Notes under the pieces: model-generated
The model's database searches: none
The model's input: only the letters and a program-made list of their open reading frames with translations
Told to the model about the DNA's origin: nothing
Made by a program: the position numbers and the translations under genes
Assembly: GCF_040750395.1 (NCBI RefSeq)
Contig: NZ_JBFLVD010000014.1
Span: 124,001 to 188,000 of the forward strand
Origin: Scandinavium sp002470465
Lineage (GTDB): Bacteria; Pseudomonadota; Gammaproteobacteria; Enterobacterales; Enterobacteriaceae
Direction: 5' to 3'
DNA: 64,000 nucleotides
Shown: piece by piece, positions 8,087 to 16,771 of the stretch
How the letters are laid out: the number at the start of each line of letters is the position of its first letter
Numbering within the stretch: position 1 is the first letter of the stretch

Positions 8087-10222
8087 ATGAAAGAGATTGG
8101 CAAGTTTTTCAGGGATAAGCCGTTGAAAGTACTGGCATGTACGATCATCGCAGGATACAGCGGGCAAGCGTTTACTGCGGATAACGGGCAGGATAGCACA
8201 AAAGAACAGACGATGGTGGTCACCGCCGTTGCTGGCTCACAGGGCCAGGAAGACGAAAGTAATATCGTTGCACATAGCGCAACGGCAGGCAGTAAATCGA
8301 GCCAGCTTATCAGCCGGACCGCACAAAGTATTGCGGTGGTTACCCAGGCACAAATTGAAGCTCAGGCGGCGAAGACCATTCCGGAAGCATTGCGCTACGT
8401 TTCCGGCGTGTCGTCGGAAAGCTCCGGCCCGGATACCCGCTTCGATACCATCATGGTGCGCGGATTCGAGGCCGACGAGTACCTTGACGGCCTGCGTCTG
8501 CCGCGAGAAGCCTGGTGGAGTCGACCAGCATGGGACCCGTTCCTGCTGTCCCGTATCGAAGTCGTAAAAGGCCCCGCCTCGGTGCTCTACGGGCAGGCTA
8601 ACCCCGGCGGGATCGTCAATATGGTGAGCAAAACCCCGCAGGCTGAACCTGGTGGTCAGGTGTATGTGACCACGGGCAATAACAACCTGTTTGGTACCGG
8701 CGTTGACGCGACCGGGGCGCTGAACGAGGACAAAACGCTGCTCGGCCGCGTCGCTGGCACCTTTTTCGATACGGAAACCCAGGTCGATCATACCCGCTAT
8801 CAGCACTATGCTATCGCGCCTTCGTTGACCTGGCAGCCGAGCGATCGCACCAGCCTGACGCTCCTGGCGCAGCTGCGTAAAGACCCGGACAGCGGCTTCT
8901 ACAACCAGATGCCCCTTTCCGGCACGCTGACCCACAACCCGAACGGGCAGATCTCCACCCACTTCTACGGCGGGCAGCCCGGCTTTGACAAGTACGAACG
9001 TGAACAGGGCAGTATCGGCTATCAGTTCCGCCATGACTTTAACGATACGGTAACCTTCCGTCAGAACCTGCGCTATATCAGCAGCACCGGCGACTACCTG
9101 ATGGTGTATCCGTGGGGCGAACACGCCGACGCGCCGCTGATTGACCGCTATTCGATGAACCTGAAAGAGACGATGGTCAACTTCGCCGTGGATAACCAGG
9201 CGGAGTTCCATCTGCAAAGCGGGCCGATCGCCCACACGCTGCTGGTAGGTATCGATCGCATGCACAGCTCGGTGCGCAGCCAGTCAGGCTATGGCGATGC
9301 CAGCCCGATCAACTATCGCGATCCTGACTACAGCACGCCGGTCGAAAAACCGCCCTTTGACAGCAGTACTCACTCGACGATGGATCAAACCGGGTTCTAT
9401 TTACAGGATCAGCTGGAGTGGAACCGGTGGATCATGAACCTCGCCGGGCGCTATGACGCGGCAAAAACCAAAAGCACGGACCTGATCGCCGACACCCGCA
9501 GCGAACGTAACGATTACGCCACCACCGGTCGCGCCGGGCTGCTCTACCATTTCGACAGTGGCCTGTCGCCTTATGTCAGCTACTCGACGTCGTTTGTGCC
9601 AACCAGCAACACCGACTTCTACGGCCACGCCTTTAAGCCAACGGAAGGTAAGCAGACGGAGATCGGCCTGAAATACGATCCTGTCGGTCTTGATGCGCTG
9701 TTTACCCTCGCGCTGTTTAACCTGCGCGAAACCAACGTGGCCACGCCAGATCCGGATCATGCCAACTTCAGCGTGCAGACGGGTGAGATCCGCTCCCGCG
9801 GGGTTGAAGTGGACGGCAAAATCAACATCACACCTGCCTGGTCGGTCATGGCTTCCTATGCGTTAACCGATCCGGAAGTCACCAGCGCTAACGACGGCAG
9901 CGAAGGCAAGCATCCGGTAGGTATTGCGCGTAACAGCGCCAAACTGTGGACCGAGTACGCACTCAGCGGCCCGCTGGACGGCGTTTCATTGGGCGGCGGC
10001 GTGCGTTATGTCGGCAGCAGCTATGCCACGACGGACAACAGCCTGAAAGTGCCTGCTGCAACGGTTTACGATGCGCGGATTGGCTACCAGTGGCGCGAAT
10101 GGGGCGTGGCGCTTAACGCGGCTAACCTGACCGACAAGACCTATCTCTCCACCTGCCAGGATAACGGCTGCGAATATGCGATGAAACGGCAGCTGGTCGC
10201 CACCGTGAACTACAAGTGGTAA
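8087..10222 (+). CDS. TonB-dependent outer membrane receptor, hydroxamate siderophore type (FhuA/FoxA-like)
   Basis: The 711-residue product has a signal peptide (to about residue 30, GYSGQAFTA) and a TonB box TMVVTA near residue 42. A plug domain follows (SIAVVTQAQIEAQAAKTIPE, VRGFEADEYLDGLRL, RIEVVKGPASVLYGQANPGG), then a 22-strand-type barrel ending in the terminal aromatic ...VNYKW. A cysteine pair near the end (CQDNGC) recalls FhuA-like receptors. The ATG at 8087 was chosen because the longer frame from 7979 would place 36 non-signal-like residues first; the ribosome binding site is weak (CGGA). It is the first gene of an operon with FhuD- and FhuB-like genes. The substrate is probably a ferric hydroxamate, but the exact siderophore cannot be read from sequence. 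Confidence 0.9.
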   Translation: MKEIGKFFRDKPLKVLACTIIAGYSGQAFTADNGQDSTKEQTMVVTAVAGSQGQEDESNIVAHSATAGSKSSQLISRTAQSIAVVTQAQIEAQAAKTIPEALRYVSGVSSESSGPDTRFDTIMVRGFEADEYLDGLRLPREAWWSRPAWDPFLLSRIEVVKGPASVLYGQANPGGIVNMVSKTPQAEPGGQVYVTTGNNNLFGTGVDATGALNEDKTLLGRVAGTFFDTETQVDHTRYQHYAIAPSLTWQPSDRTSLTLLAQLRKDPDSGFYNQMPLSGTLTHNPNGQISTHFYGGQPGFDKYEREQGSIGYQFRHDFNDTVTFRQNLRYISSTGDYLMVYPWGEHADAPLIDRYSMNLKETMVNFAVDNQAEFHLQSGPIAHTLLVGIDRMHSSVRSQSGYGDASPINYRDPDYSTPVEKPPFDSSTHSTMDQTGFYLQDQLEWNRWIMNLAGRYDAAKTKSTDLIADTRSERNDYATTGRAGLLYHFDSGLSPYVSYSTSFVPTSNTDFYGHAFKPTEGKQTEIGLKYDPVGLDALFTLALFNLRETNVATPDPDHANFSVQTGEIRSRGVEVDGKINITPAWSVMASYALTDPEVTSANDGSEGKHPVGIARNSAKLWTEYALSGPLDGVSLGGGVRYVGSSYATTDNSLKVPAATVYDARIGYQWREWGVALNAANLTDKTYLSTCQDNGCEYAMKRQLVATVNYKW

Positions 10223-10224
10223 CC

Positions 10225-11082
10225 ATGCTTTCACGACGCAGGTTGTTAACTGCCGCTCTGCTGGCCCCCGCGTTGTCGTGGGCTGGCAGTACGCCAGTGC
10301 CGCAGCGGCTGGCGGTGCTGGACTGGGGGCTGACGGAGATGATCCTTGCCCTCGGCATCACGCCAGCCGGCGTTTCGGCGCCGGACTGGTATCGCAAACT
10401 GATCCCCACGCCCGTTCTGCCGCCGACGGTGCAGGATCTGGGTCTGCTGTTTCAGCCCAATCTGGAAACGCTCTTTGCGTTGAAACCTGACGCGATTGTG
10501 ATCACTCCGCAACACGTTCTGCTAAAAATGGCTCTGGCGCAGGTGGCTCCTCTTCTGACCTTACCTGCCCATGGGCTCAGCGACTTCATCAGCGCTACGC
10601 AGCAGCTGGGTGTTGCACTGAACCGTGAAGCACGGGCGGCAGCGCTGCTCGCGCGCTTGCACCAGCAAATCGCTCGCGCCCGCGATCATGCGCGTAGCCT
10701 GCACCAGCCGGTGATTATTGCCGCCCCGGTAGACGCCCTGCACCTGCGGTTATACACGGACGGCAGCCTGCCGGGAGATGTGCTGACGGCCTGCGGGATG
10801 CGCAACGCCTGGCACGGCGGCGGCGGGGCAGAAGGCAATGTTCTGGTGGAACTGACACGCATCGCGGGCGTTGATGCCCGGTTGATCCTGCTGGTTGCGG
10901 CGGATCAACAGGACGCGGTTTCCCACTGGCAGCAAAGTCCACTGTGGCGACGCTTGCCGTTAACCTCTCGCTATCCGATCGCGCGGATTGATCAGCAAAT
11001 CAGCGATGCCGGAGCGCTGATCACCGCCGGACGTTTTGCCGATATCTTCAGCCAGCTGATGGCGGGGTGGCGCGATGCATGA
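10225..11082 (+). CDS. Periplasmic iron-siderophore binding protein, FhuD-like
   Basis: The 285-residue product begins with a twin-arginine signal (SRRRLLTAALLAPALSWA) very like that of E. coli FhuD. FhuD/BtuF-type features follow: RLAVLDWGLTEMILALGITP, then FQPNLETLFALKPDAIVITP and AQVAPLLTLP. It would carry the ferric siderophore from the receptor to the FhuB-like permease. The ATG at 10225 starts two bases after the receptor stop. An in-frame GTG at 10216 would overlap the receptor gene and add three residues. The 3' end overlaps the permease gene by eight bases, indicating translational coupling. Confidence 0.88.
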   Translation: MLSRRRLLTAALLAPALSWAGSTPVPQRLAVLDWGLTEMILALGITPAGVSAPDWYRKLIPTPVLPPTVQDLGLLFQPNLETLFALKPDAIVITPQHVLLKMALAQVAPLLTLPAHGLSDFISATQQLGVALNREARAAALLARLHQQIARARDHARSLHQPVIIAAPVDALHLRLYTDGSLPGDVLTACGMRNAWHGGGGAEGNVLVELTRIAGVDARLILLVAADQQDAVSHWQQSPLWRRLPLTSRYPIARIDQQISDAGALITAGRFADIFSQLMAGWRDA

Positions 11083-13060
11083 ACCTTTTTCCCGCCGCCT
11101 CTCCTGGAGCGTTATCGGCGTACTGTGGCTGGTTTCGCTGCTGCTGGCGGTCAGCGATGTGCTGCACCAGGGCGGGTTTGCCGCGCTGTTCAATGCCCAC
11201 AACATTCAGCCGATGGCGATTATCCTGCACAGCATGTGGCTGCCGCGGCAGGGGATGGCCATCGTTGGCGGGGCCACGCTCGGGCTGTGCGGCTGGCTGA
11301 TGCAACGCGCGCTGCGCAACCCGCTGGCGGAGCCGATCACCCTCGGGATGACCTCCGGTGCGACGCTGGCGATGGGGCTGGCTTCGCTATGGCTACCGGC
11401 CCTGAGCGGCGGCATGCGGATGGGATTCATCATAGGCGGTGAACTGGCGGCGCTGCTGCTGGTGTTGCTGCTTAGCTGGCGTCAGCGCCTCTCGCCGCTG
11501 GTGATGATTCAGGCCGGGATGATGATCAACTTATGGTGCGGCGCGCTGACGATGCTGATCGCCATCATTAACGATCGTTTCCTGCTGACCGTCCTGATGT
11601 GGGGCGGCGGTTCGCTGGCCCAGGAAGACGGTCATCTGCTGCTGTCGCTGCTGCCGTGGCTGGCGCTGTGTCTGGGGCTACTGGCGCTAATGTTGCGTCC
11701 GCTGGAACTGCTACAGCTGCCGGAAACGATGGTTAACAGCCTCGGTGCTTCAGCGCTGCGGATCCGCACGGCTGCGGTATTGCTGGCGCTGGTGATGAGT
11801 GCGCTCATCATAAACGCCGTCGGGGTGATTGGCTTTATCGGTCTCGCCTCGCCGCATCTCGCCCGTTTTGGCGGCGCGCGCACCTCGCGCCAGCTGCTGC
11901 TGCACAGCGCCCTGAGCGGCGCGGGTCTGCTGTGGTTTACCGACCTGTGCGTCTCCCGGGTTTCTCTGCTCAACGGCCAGCTACTGCCGACAGGAATGTT
12001 GACCGCGCTGATTGGCGGACCGCTGCTGATCCTGCTGGCGCGCCATGCCCGCCAGCACACGCTTGATACGGCGCCACCCCCGCTGGCGGTGGAGCATTCT
12101 GCCAGTCGCCGGGTGCCGTGGGCTGTGGCGCTGGCTCTGCTGCTATCGGTCGCGATCTCGCTGTTTTTCGGCCGTGGGCTGAGCCACTGGCACTGGGCCC
12201 ATTCGGCGGAGCTGGCGCAATTGCTGCCCCTGCGGCTACCGCGGCTACTGGCGGCGATGAGCGCCGGTGCTCTGCTGGCCGGGGCTGGCGTACTGATGCA
12301 AAGGGTAAGCGGCAATCCCCTCGCCAGTCCTGAAGTGCTGGGTATTGGCGGCGGCGCGGCGATGGGGGTGACCGTTTATATTCTGCTTTTTCCCACTCAC
12401 GGCAGCGCTTTTTTACTGCTCAGCAGCCTCTGTGGCGCGCTCATCAGCCTGCTGCTGACGATGTGGAACAGCCGCAGCAGCGCCTTTAATCCGCAGCGGG
12501 TGCTGCTCAATGGCGTCGCTCTCAACGCTCTGTGCCAGGCGGCGGTGAGCATTGTCATGCTTAATAACCTCGCTGCCAGCTCGATACTGCTGCCGTTGAT
12601 GACCGGAAGCACCTATTACATCAGCGCGCCGCTGGCGCAGGCGCTGTTTGTCTCCACCCTGGTTCTGCTGGCGCTGACGCCGCTGCTGCGCCGCTGGCTG
12701 ACGCTCCTGCCGCTCGGCGGCGTGGCCGGTTCGTTGGGGCTCTCCCTGCCGCGCGCCCGTTTCGGGGTGCTGGCGCTGGCGGCACTGATGACCGGGCTTG
12801 CCACGCTGCTGGTCGGCCCGGTGTCGTTTATCGGCCTGCTCGGGCCACATCTGGCTCGTAAAGTCGGCGTCAAAGGTGCGCTGGCGCAGCTTTACACCGC
12901 TGCGCTGCTGTCCGCCTGCATCATGACCTTCGCCGACTGGCTGGGGCGTAATGCGCTCTATCCACGTCAGCTGCCGGTCGGGCTGGTGGCGTCACTGATC
13001 GGCGTTCCGCTGCTGGTCTGGCCGTTGATGCGCGCGAAGCGCCAGCCCGGCGGCGACTAA
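11075..13060 (+). CDS. Ferric-siderophore ABC permease, double-length FhuB-like
   Basis: This 661-residue membrane protein has two fused FecCD-type permease halves, the FhuB layout. Each half has the ATPase-contact region near its end: NAVGVIGFIGLASPHLARF at about residue 250 and GPVSFIGLLGPHLARKVG at about 580. LMQRALRNPLAEPITLG and LMQRVSGNPLASPEVLG are the matching N-terminal signatures of the halves. It should form the inner membrane channel for the FhuD-like protein. No FhuC-type ATPase gene follows; the next gene is an ABC protein of a different class. The permease might borrow the chromosomal FhuC. Confidence 0.92.
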   Translation: MHEPFSRRLSWSVIGVLWLVSLLLAVSDVLHQGGFAALFNAHNIQPMAIILHSMWLPRQGMAIVGGATLGLCGWLMQRALRNPLAEPITLGMTSGATLAMGLASLWLPALSGGMRMGFIIGGELAALLLVLLLSWRQRLSPLVMIQAGMMINLWCGALTMLIAIINDRFLLTVLMWGGGSLAQEDGHLLLSLLPWLALCLGLLALMLRPLELLQLPETMVNSLGASALRIRTAAVLLALVMSALIINAVGVIGFIGLASPHLARFGGARTSRQLLLHSALSGAGLLWFTDLCVSRVSLLNGQLLPTGMLTALIGGPLLILLARHARQHTLDTAPPPLAVEHSASRRVPWAVALALLLSVAISLFFGRGLSHWHWAHSAELAQLLPLRLPRLLAAMSAGALLAGAGVLMQRVSGNPLASPEVLGIGGGAAMGVTVYILLFPTHGSAFLLLSSLCGALISLLLTMWNSRSSAFNPQRVLLNGVALNALCQAAVSIVMLNNLAASSILLPLMTGSTYYISAPLAQALFVSTLVLLALTPLLRRWLTLLPLGGVAGSLGLSLPRARFGVLALAALMTGLATLLVGPVSFIGLLGPHLARKVGVKGALAQLYTAALLSACIMTFADWLGRNALYPRQLPVGLVASLIGVPLLVWPLMRAKRQPGGD

Positions 13061-13091
13061 CAAAGAATAAGCAATGAAAAAGGAATGATGC

Positions 13092-14684
13092 ATGTCGGTT
13101 TTGTTGATTTTGTTTCGTATGGTCGGCGGCTGGCTGCTGCTGGCGGTCGTCGCCGGGATAATCAGCGGCTTTAGCAATGCATCGCTGCTGGCGATGATTA
13201 ACCACAGCCTGACGCTGCCGCAGGCGAAAAGCGGGTTAGGGCCGGGGGTGCAGTTCACGCTGCTGGCCCTGCTGATGCTGGCCACCCGGGTACTATCCCA
13301 GACCACCTTTATGTATCTCGGGCAGAAGGTGAAAGCGCGGCTGCGCGGCGAACTGACCCGGCACGTCAGCGAGACCCGCTGGCTCCAGCTGGAGAGCGCC
13401 GGCATGGCAAAAACGATCTCGGTACTGACCCAGGATCTCGATACCCTGGTGGTGTTTTTCGTCAGCCTGCCGAATCTGTTTATCTATGGTGCGGTGATCG
13501 TCGGTTGCCTGGTTTACCTTTCAACTCTCTCGATCGGCGTCCTTGCGCTGGCGCTGGCCGCCATTATTCTTGGCACCCTCGGCTATCACGCTGCCCACGG
13601 CAGGGCCATTGGCCTGCTGCGCCAGTCGCGGCAGCGGGAAGACACCCTGATTCAGCAGTGCAAAAAGCTGTTTGATGGTGGGCGTGAGTACCGGCTGAAT
13701 GCCTCCCGCCGCCGCCAGTTCGTCTATGGCGAGCTGGCTGACAATATTGAGGCTGTCCGCCGGGAGCGCACCCGCGGCTATGTCCTGTACGGGCTGGCCA
13801 CCAGCTGGGGCAGCATTCTGTTTTTTGCCTTTATCGGCCTGGTGCTCTTTGGCCTGCGCGAGTCGCTGACGCTCTCACCGGCGGCGATTACCGGCTACGT
13901 CATGATCTTTCTCTACATGATTGTGCCGGTAGAAGGGGTGCTGTCGTCGCTGCCGACCATTGCCAGCGCCCGGGTAGCGCTGCAGCGGGTACAGCACCTG
14001 CGTGATGAGCTGCCGCCGGAGCAGCCGCAGCGCCCGCTGGCGGCGGAACCTTTTCGCTCCCTGGCGCTCAGCGAGGTGTGCTATCAATATCAGGGGGAAG
14101 ACGGGGAACGCTTTACTCTCGGGCCGCTGAATCTACAGTTTATCCCGGGAGAGCTGGTGTTTGTGGTCGGCGGCAACGGCAGCGGCAAAACCACCCTTGC
14201 CAGTTTGCTGGCAGGGCTTTATCCGCCTGATAGCGGGGCCATTTTGCTTAACGGCCACACCGTCGCGGCCGACCAGCAGGAGGCATATCGCCAGCTGTTC
14301 TCGGCGGTATTCAGCGATTTTTTCCTTTTTGACGACGTGGCGTTTGTGCATGAACGCACGCCAGAGCAGGTTGACCGGCTGCTGCAGTTGCTCAAGCTCA
14401 GCCATAAAGTACGCTTTCAGGACGGCCGTTTCTCCACGACCGCCCTCTCGCAGGGGCAGCGAAAACGGCTGGCGCTCCTGCAGGCGTGGCTGGAGGAACG
14501 GCCGCTGTATCTGTTCGATGAGTGGGCTGCCGATCAGGACCCGGAGTTCAAAGCGGTGTTTTACCTTGAGCTGCTGCCGATGCTGAAGGCTGAGGGTAAA
14601 ACCATCATCGCCATCACCCACGACGACCGCTATTTTCACCTGGCGGATCGGCTGATTAAGCTGGAGTCGGGGCAGGTCGTGTAG
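13092..14684 (+). CDS. Exporter-type ABC transporter, SyrD/PvdE (cyclic peptide export) family
   Basis: The 530-residue half-transporter has an N-terminal six-helix membrane domain (about 1-300) and a C-terminal ATPase. It carries Walker A VVGGNGSGKTTLASLLAG near residue 360, signature ALSQGQRKRLALLQAW near 453 and Walker B YLFDEWAADQDPEFKAVFY near 475, with H-loop ITHDD. The DEWAADQDP stretch is typical of the SyrD/PvdE/YojI group, which exports peptides or siderophore precursors. There is no C39 peptidase domain. The gene begins 31 bases after the FhuB-like gene and is probably cotranscribed. It could recycle apo-siderophore, or import with an exporter fold as YbtP/YbtQ do. It is not a direct FhuC replacement by family. 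Confidence 0.85.
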   Translation: MSVLLILFRMVGGWLLLAVVAGIISGFSNASLLAMINHSLTLPQAKSGLGPGVQFTLLALLMLATRVLSQTTFMYLGQKVKARLRGELTRHVSETRWLQLESAGMAKTISVLTQDLDTLVVFFVSLPNLFIYGAVIVGCLVYLSTLSIGVLALALAAIILGTLGYHAAHGRAIGLLRQSRQREDTLIQQCKKLFDGGREYRLNASRRRQFVYGELADNIEAVRRERTRGYVLYGLATSWGSILFFAFIGLVLFGLRESLTLSPAAITGYVMIFLYMIVPVEGVLSSLPTIASARVALQRVQHLRDELPPEQPQRPLAAEPFRSLALSEVCYQYQGEDGERFTLGPLNLQFIPGELVFVVGGNGSGKTTLASLLAGLYPPDSGAILLNGHTVAADQQEAYRQLFSAVFSDFFLFDDVAFVHERTPEQVDRLLQLLKLSHKVRFQDGRFSTTALSQGQRKRLALLQAWLEERPLYLFDEWAADQDPEFKAVFYLELLPMLKAEGKTIIAITHDDRYFHLADRLIKLESGQVV

Positions 14685-14698
14685 TCTGCAATAACGGT

Positions 14699-14723
14699 AC
14701 TAACCCCTCCAGACGGGGTTAGT
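14699..14723. terminator. Hairpin at the end of the iron operon
   Basis: ACTAACCCC TCCAGAC GGGGTTAGT is a near-perfect inverted repeat 15 bases after the SyrD-like stop codon. No T tract follows, so its function as an intrinsic terminator is uncertain. Confidence 0.55.
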
Positions 14724-14744
14724 CGCTGCCATGTCTGCCGCTTC

Positions 14745-14864
14745 GCTCAATGATGACGAGGTGTTTCCTTCGCCATACCCCGACATGCTTTCTCCACAAT
14801 CCTGCCACAATGATTAACTGACTTTGCACTTGTCCTGGATTGGCTGACTGAGCGGGCGACATAC
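14745..14864 (+). repeat. Diverged repeat A bracketing the iron locus (right copy)
   Basis: This copy matches 6993-7101 in ordered blocks (GCTCAATGATGACG, GTGTTTCCTT, CCGACAT, CTTTGCAC, GTCCTGGAT, GGCTGACTGA). It ends about 50 bases before the YhcN-like start and probably overlaps that gene's promoter region. Confidence 0.7.
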
Positions 14865-14912
14865 TTAAACCTGTAAACGCTTCTACATCCACGATTCTGC
14901 GAGGGTTTAAAA

Positions 14913-15188
14913 ATGAAAACGACTTCTCTGCTGACAGGTGCAGTTTTTATGCTGATTTCCGGTGCGGCGCTGGCCGCGGGTCCAAAACAGGTTGATGCCG
15001 ATCGGGCCAGCGGGCTACAGGAAATGGGTACCGTTCAGGTATCCGGGATTGCTGGCTCATCAGATGATGCGGTGCGTGCGCTGAAAGCGAAAGCCGCGCA
15101 AGATAATGCGGGCCATTACCAGATTGTTGCGATGGGCAACGGAGGGGACTCCAGCCTGTGGGACGGCACGGCAATTCTCTATAAATAA
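14913..15188 (+). CDS. YhcN/BhsA/McbA-family (DUF1471) small periplasmic protein
   Basis: The 91-residue product has a clear signal peptide (MKTTSLLTGAVFMLISGAALA, cut near residue 22). The mature part of about 70 residues carries the DUF1471 pattern MGTVQVSGIAGSSDDAVRAL and KAAQDNAGHYQIV. Family members in E. coli are linked to acid, peroxide, metal and biofilm stress responses. GAGGG lies upstream of the ATG. It is a single gene with its own terminator. It sits just left of the tdc control region and may be the native neighbour of tdc, predating insertion of the iron locus. Confidence 0.85.
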   Translation: MKTTSLLTGAVFMLISGAALAAGPKQVDADRASGLQEMGTVQVSGIAGSSDDAVRALKAKAAQDNAGHYQIVAMGNGGDSSLWDGTAILYK

Positions 15189-15219
15189 CCGTTTTACCTC
15201 CAGTAGCCAGACCCTCGAC

Positions 15220-15250
15220 AAAGCCTCATGTGCCCACATGAGGCTTTTTT
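15220..15250 (+). terminator. Terminator of the YhcN-like gene
   Basis: AAGCCTCATGTG CCC ACATGAGGCTTTTTT forms a strong stem with a T tract. Confidence 0.9.
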
Positions 15251-15738
15251 GTGAGCAGCGCCCGCTTGTTGTAAAAGTGTGGTAGTTGTTTCTTATTGGT
15301 TGCTAAATATTCATCGGGTTGATGATTTAAAGATTGAGAAATGTGCTTCTGTAACAATACGCGTGATCGCTATCGTATTTTATAGCCACCTTTATGGTCC
15401 TCTTTAAATTATTTTTATTTATTAAAATAAAGATAGATAATAAAGTGATGAAAATATATACCGAAAATGCGATGAATATAGCCGGTTAAACAAATTGTGA
15501 ATAATTAGTGTGACGCGATTTATCGCCATAAAATAAAGTTATGCGCTTGATGTTTATTGACTCTGGTCAGGCTATTGTTGAATTGATAATTCATTAACAC
15601 ATTGTATATAAAGAGTAATCCTAAATAATGTGAGCTGATGCAGGCAACCCTTCCGGTGAATTGTGAGTGATCGCACATACGCCGCTATATTTAATTTACT
15701 AGAATTCAGCCCGAAGAAAGGAATATGGACTGAGTACT
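15251..15738 (+). promoter_or_regulatory. tdc operon control region with CRP site
   Basis: This AT-rich region of 488 bases has no convincing gene; no tdcR-like frame was found. A CRP site lies at 15662-15677 (TGTGA GTGATC GCACA). It matches the functional E. coli tdc site closely (TGTGAGTGGTCGCACA from memory). A TATATTTAATTT stretch follows at 15686-15697, where the -10 element is expected. In E. coli this promoter also needs IHF and TdcA and is induced without oxygen; the long AT-rich upstream stretch fits that. AAGGA at 15717-15721 is a poor, distant ribosome binding site for tdcA. Confidence 0.75.
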
Positions 15739-16677
15739 ATGGATAATATTCTTCTGCCAAAAACGCAGCACCTTGTCGTGTTTCAGGAAGTGATCCGCTG
15801 TGGCTCGATTGGCTCAGCGGCAAAACAGCTCAGGCTCACGCAACCGGCGGTCAGTAAAATTATCAATGACGTTGAGTATTATTTCGGCACTGAATTGATG
15901 ATTCGAAAAAACACCGGGGTAACGCTAACCAGCGCCGGGCAGGTGCTGCTGGCCTATGCGGAATCCATCACCCGTGAAATGAAGAATATGGTCAGTGAGA
16001 TCAACAGCCTCAGCGCAGGCGGCGTGGTTGATGTTTCCTTTGGCTTTCCGTCGCTTATCGGCTTTACGTTTTTGCCGGGCATGATGAAAACGTTCAAGGA
16101 GCTGTTTCCGACGGCGCAGGTTTCCATGTTCGAAGCGCAGCTTTCCTCCTTCCTGCCCGCGCTGCGCGATGGTCGTCTCGACTTCGCGATTGGCACGCTG
16201 GACGATGACATGCAGCTCCAGGACCTGCACGTGGAACCGTTGTTTGAAACGGAATTTGTGGTGGTGGCAAGCCGGTCCCGAACATGCGGGGGAGCGATCC
16301 GACTTGATTCGTTGCAGAACGAACAGTGGGTCCTCCCGCACACGGAAATGGGGTACTACAAGCAACTGCTCGCCATTCTTCAGCGACACCACATCAACCC
16401 AGACCATATTGTTAAAACCGACTCGGTCGTGACGATTTATAACCTCGTGATGAACGCCGATTTCCTGACCGTCATTCCCTGTGATATGACGACGCCTTTC
16501 GGCTCAGAACAGTTTATTACGCTGCCGCTGAAGGATGTGTTACCGATGGCCCGCTACGCCGCCATTTGGTCGAAAAATTACAGTATTAAAAAATCGGCTT
16601 CAGTATTAGTGGGGCTGGCAAAGCATTACTCAGAACAAAACTTTACCCGGCGAAGGTCGGTGACAGAAATAAATTAA
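15739..16677 (+). CDS. tdcA: LysR-family activator of the tdc operon
   Basis: The 312-residue product has the length of E. coli TdcA and close similarity. The N-terminal winged helix (about 8-66) reads LVVFQEVIRCGSIGSAAKQL, then LTQPAVSKIINDVEYYFG. The effector domain contains FGFPSLIGFTFLPGM and RDGRLDFAIGTLDD. It activates transcription of tdcABCDEG during anaerobic growth on threonine or serine. It is the first gene of the operon and is followed by tdcB after 94 bases. Confidence 0.96.
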   Translation: MDNILLPKTQHLVVFQEVIRCGSIGSAAKQLRLTQPAVSKIINDVEYYFGTELMIRKNTGVTLTSAGQVLLAYAESITREMKNMVSEINSLSAGGVVDVSFGFPSLIGFTFLPGMMKTFKELFPTAQVSMFEAQLSSFLPALRDGRLDFAIGTLDDDMQLQDLHVEPLFETEFVVVASRSRTCGGAIRLDSLQNEQWVLPHTEMGYYKQLLAILQRHHINPDHIVKTDSVVTIYNLVMNADFLTVIPCDMTTPFGSEQFITLPLKDVLPMARYAAIWSKNYSIKKSASVLVGLAKHYSEQNFTRRRSVTEIN

Positions 16678-16771
16678 ATAAGCATTAAACCCTATGCGGA
16701 GTGCTCAGGTTTGAGCCTCTAATGACCTGATATTGCCTGAAATTCAGATGAGTTTCTGAAAAGAGGATGTT

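Noticed and set aside
8237..9265. 342-codon minus-strand frame within the receptor gene
   Set aside because: Antisense shadow of a TonB receptor with clear plug and barrel motifs.
13092..14684. The SyrD-like ABC protein as exporter of the microcin-like peptide
   Set aside because: It has no C39 peptidase domain needed to cut a double-glycine leader, and it lies in the iron operon on the far side of repeat A. An indirect role cannot be excluded, but nothing in the sequence supports it.
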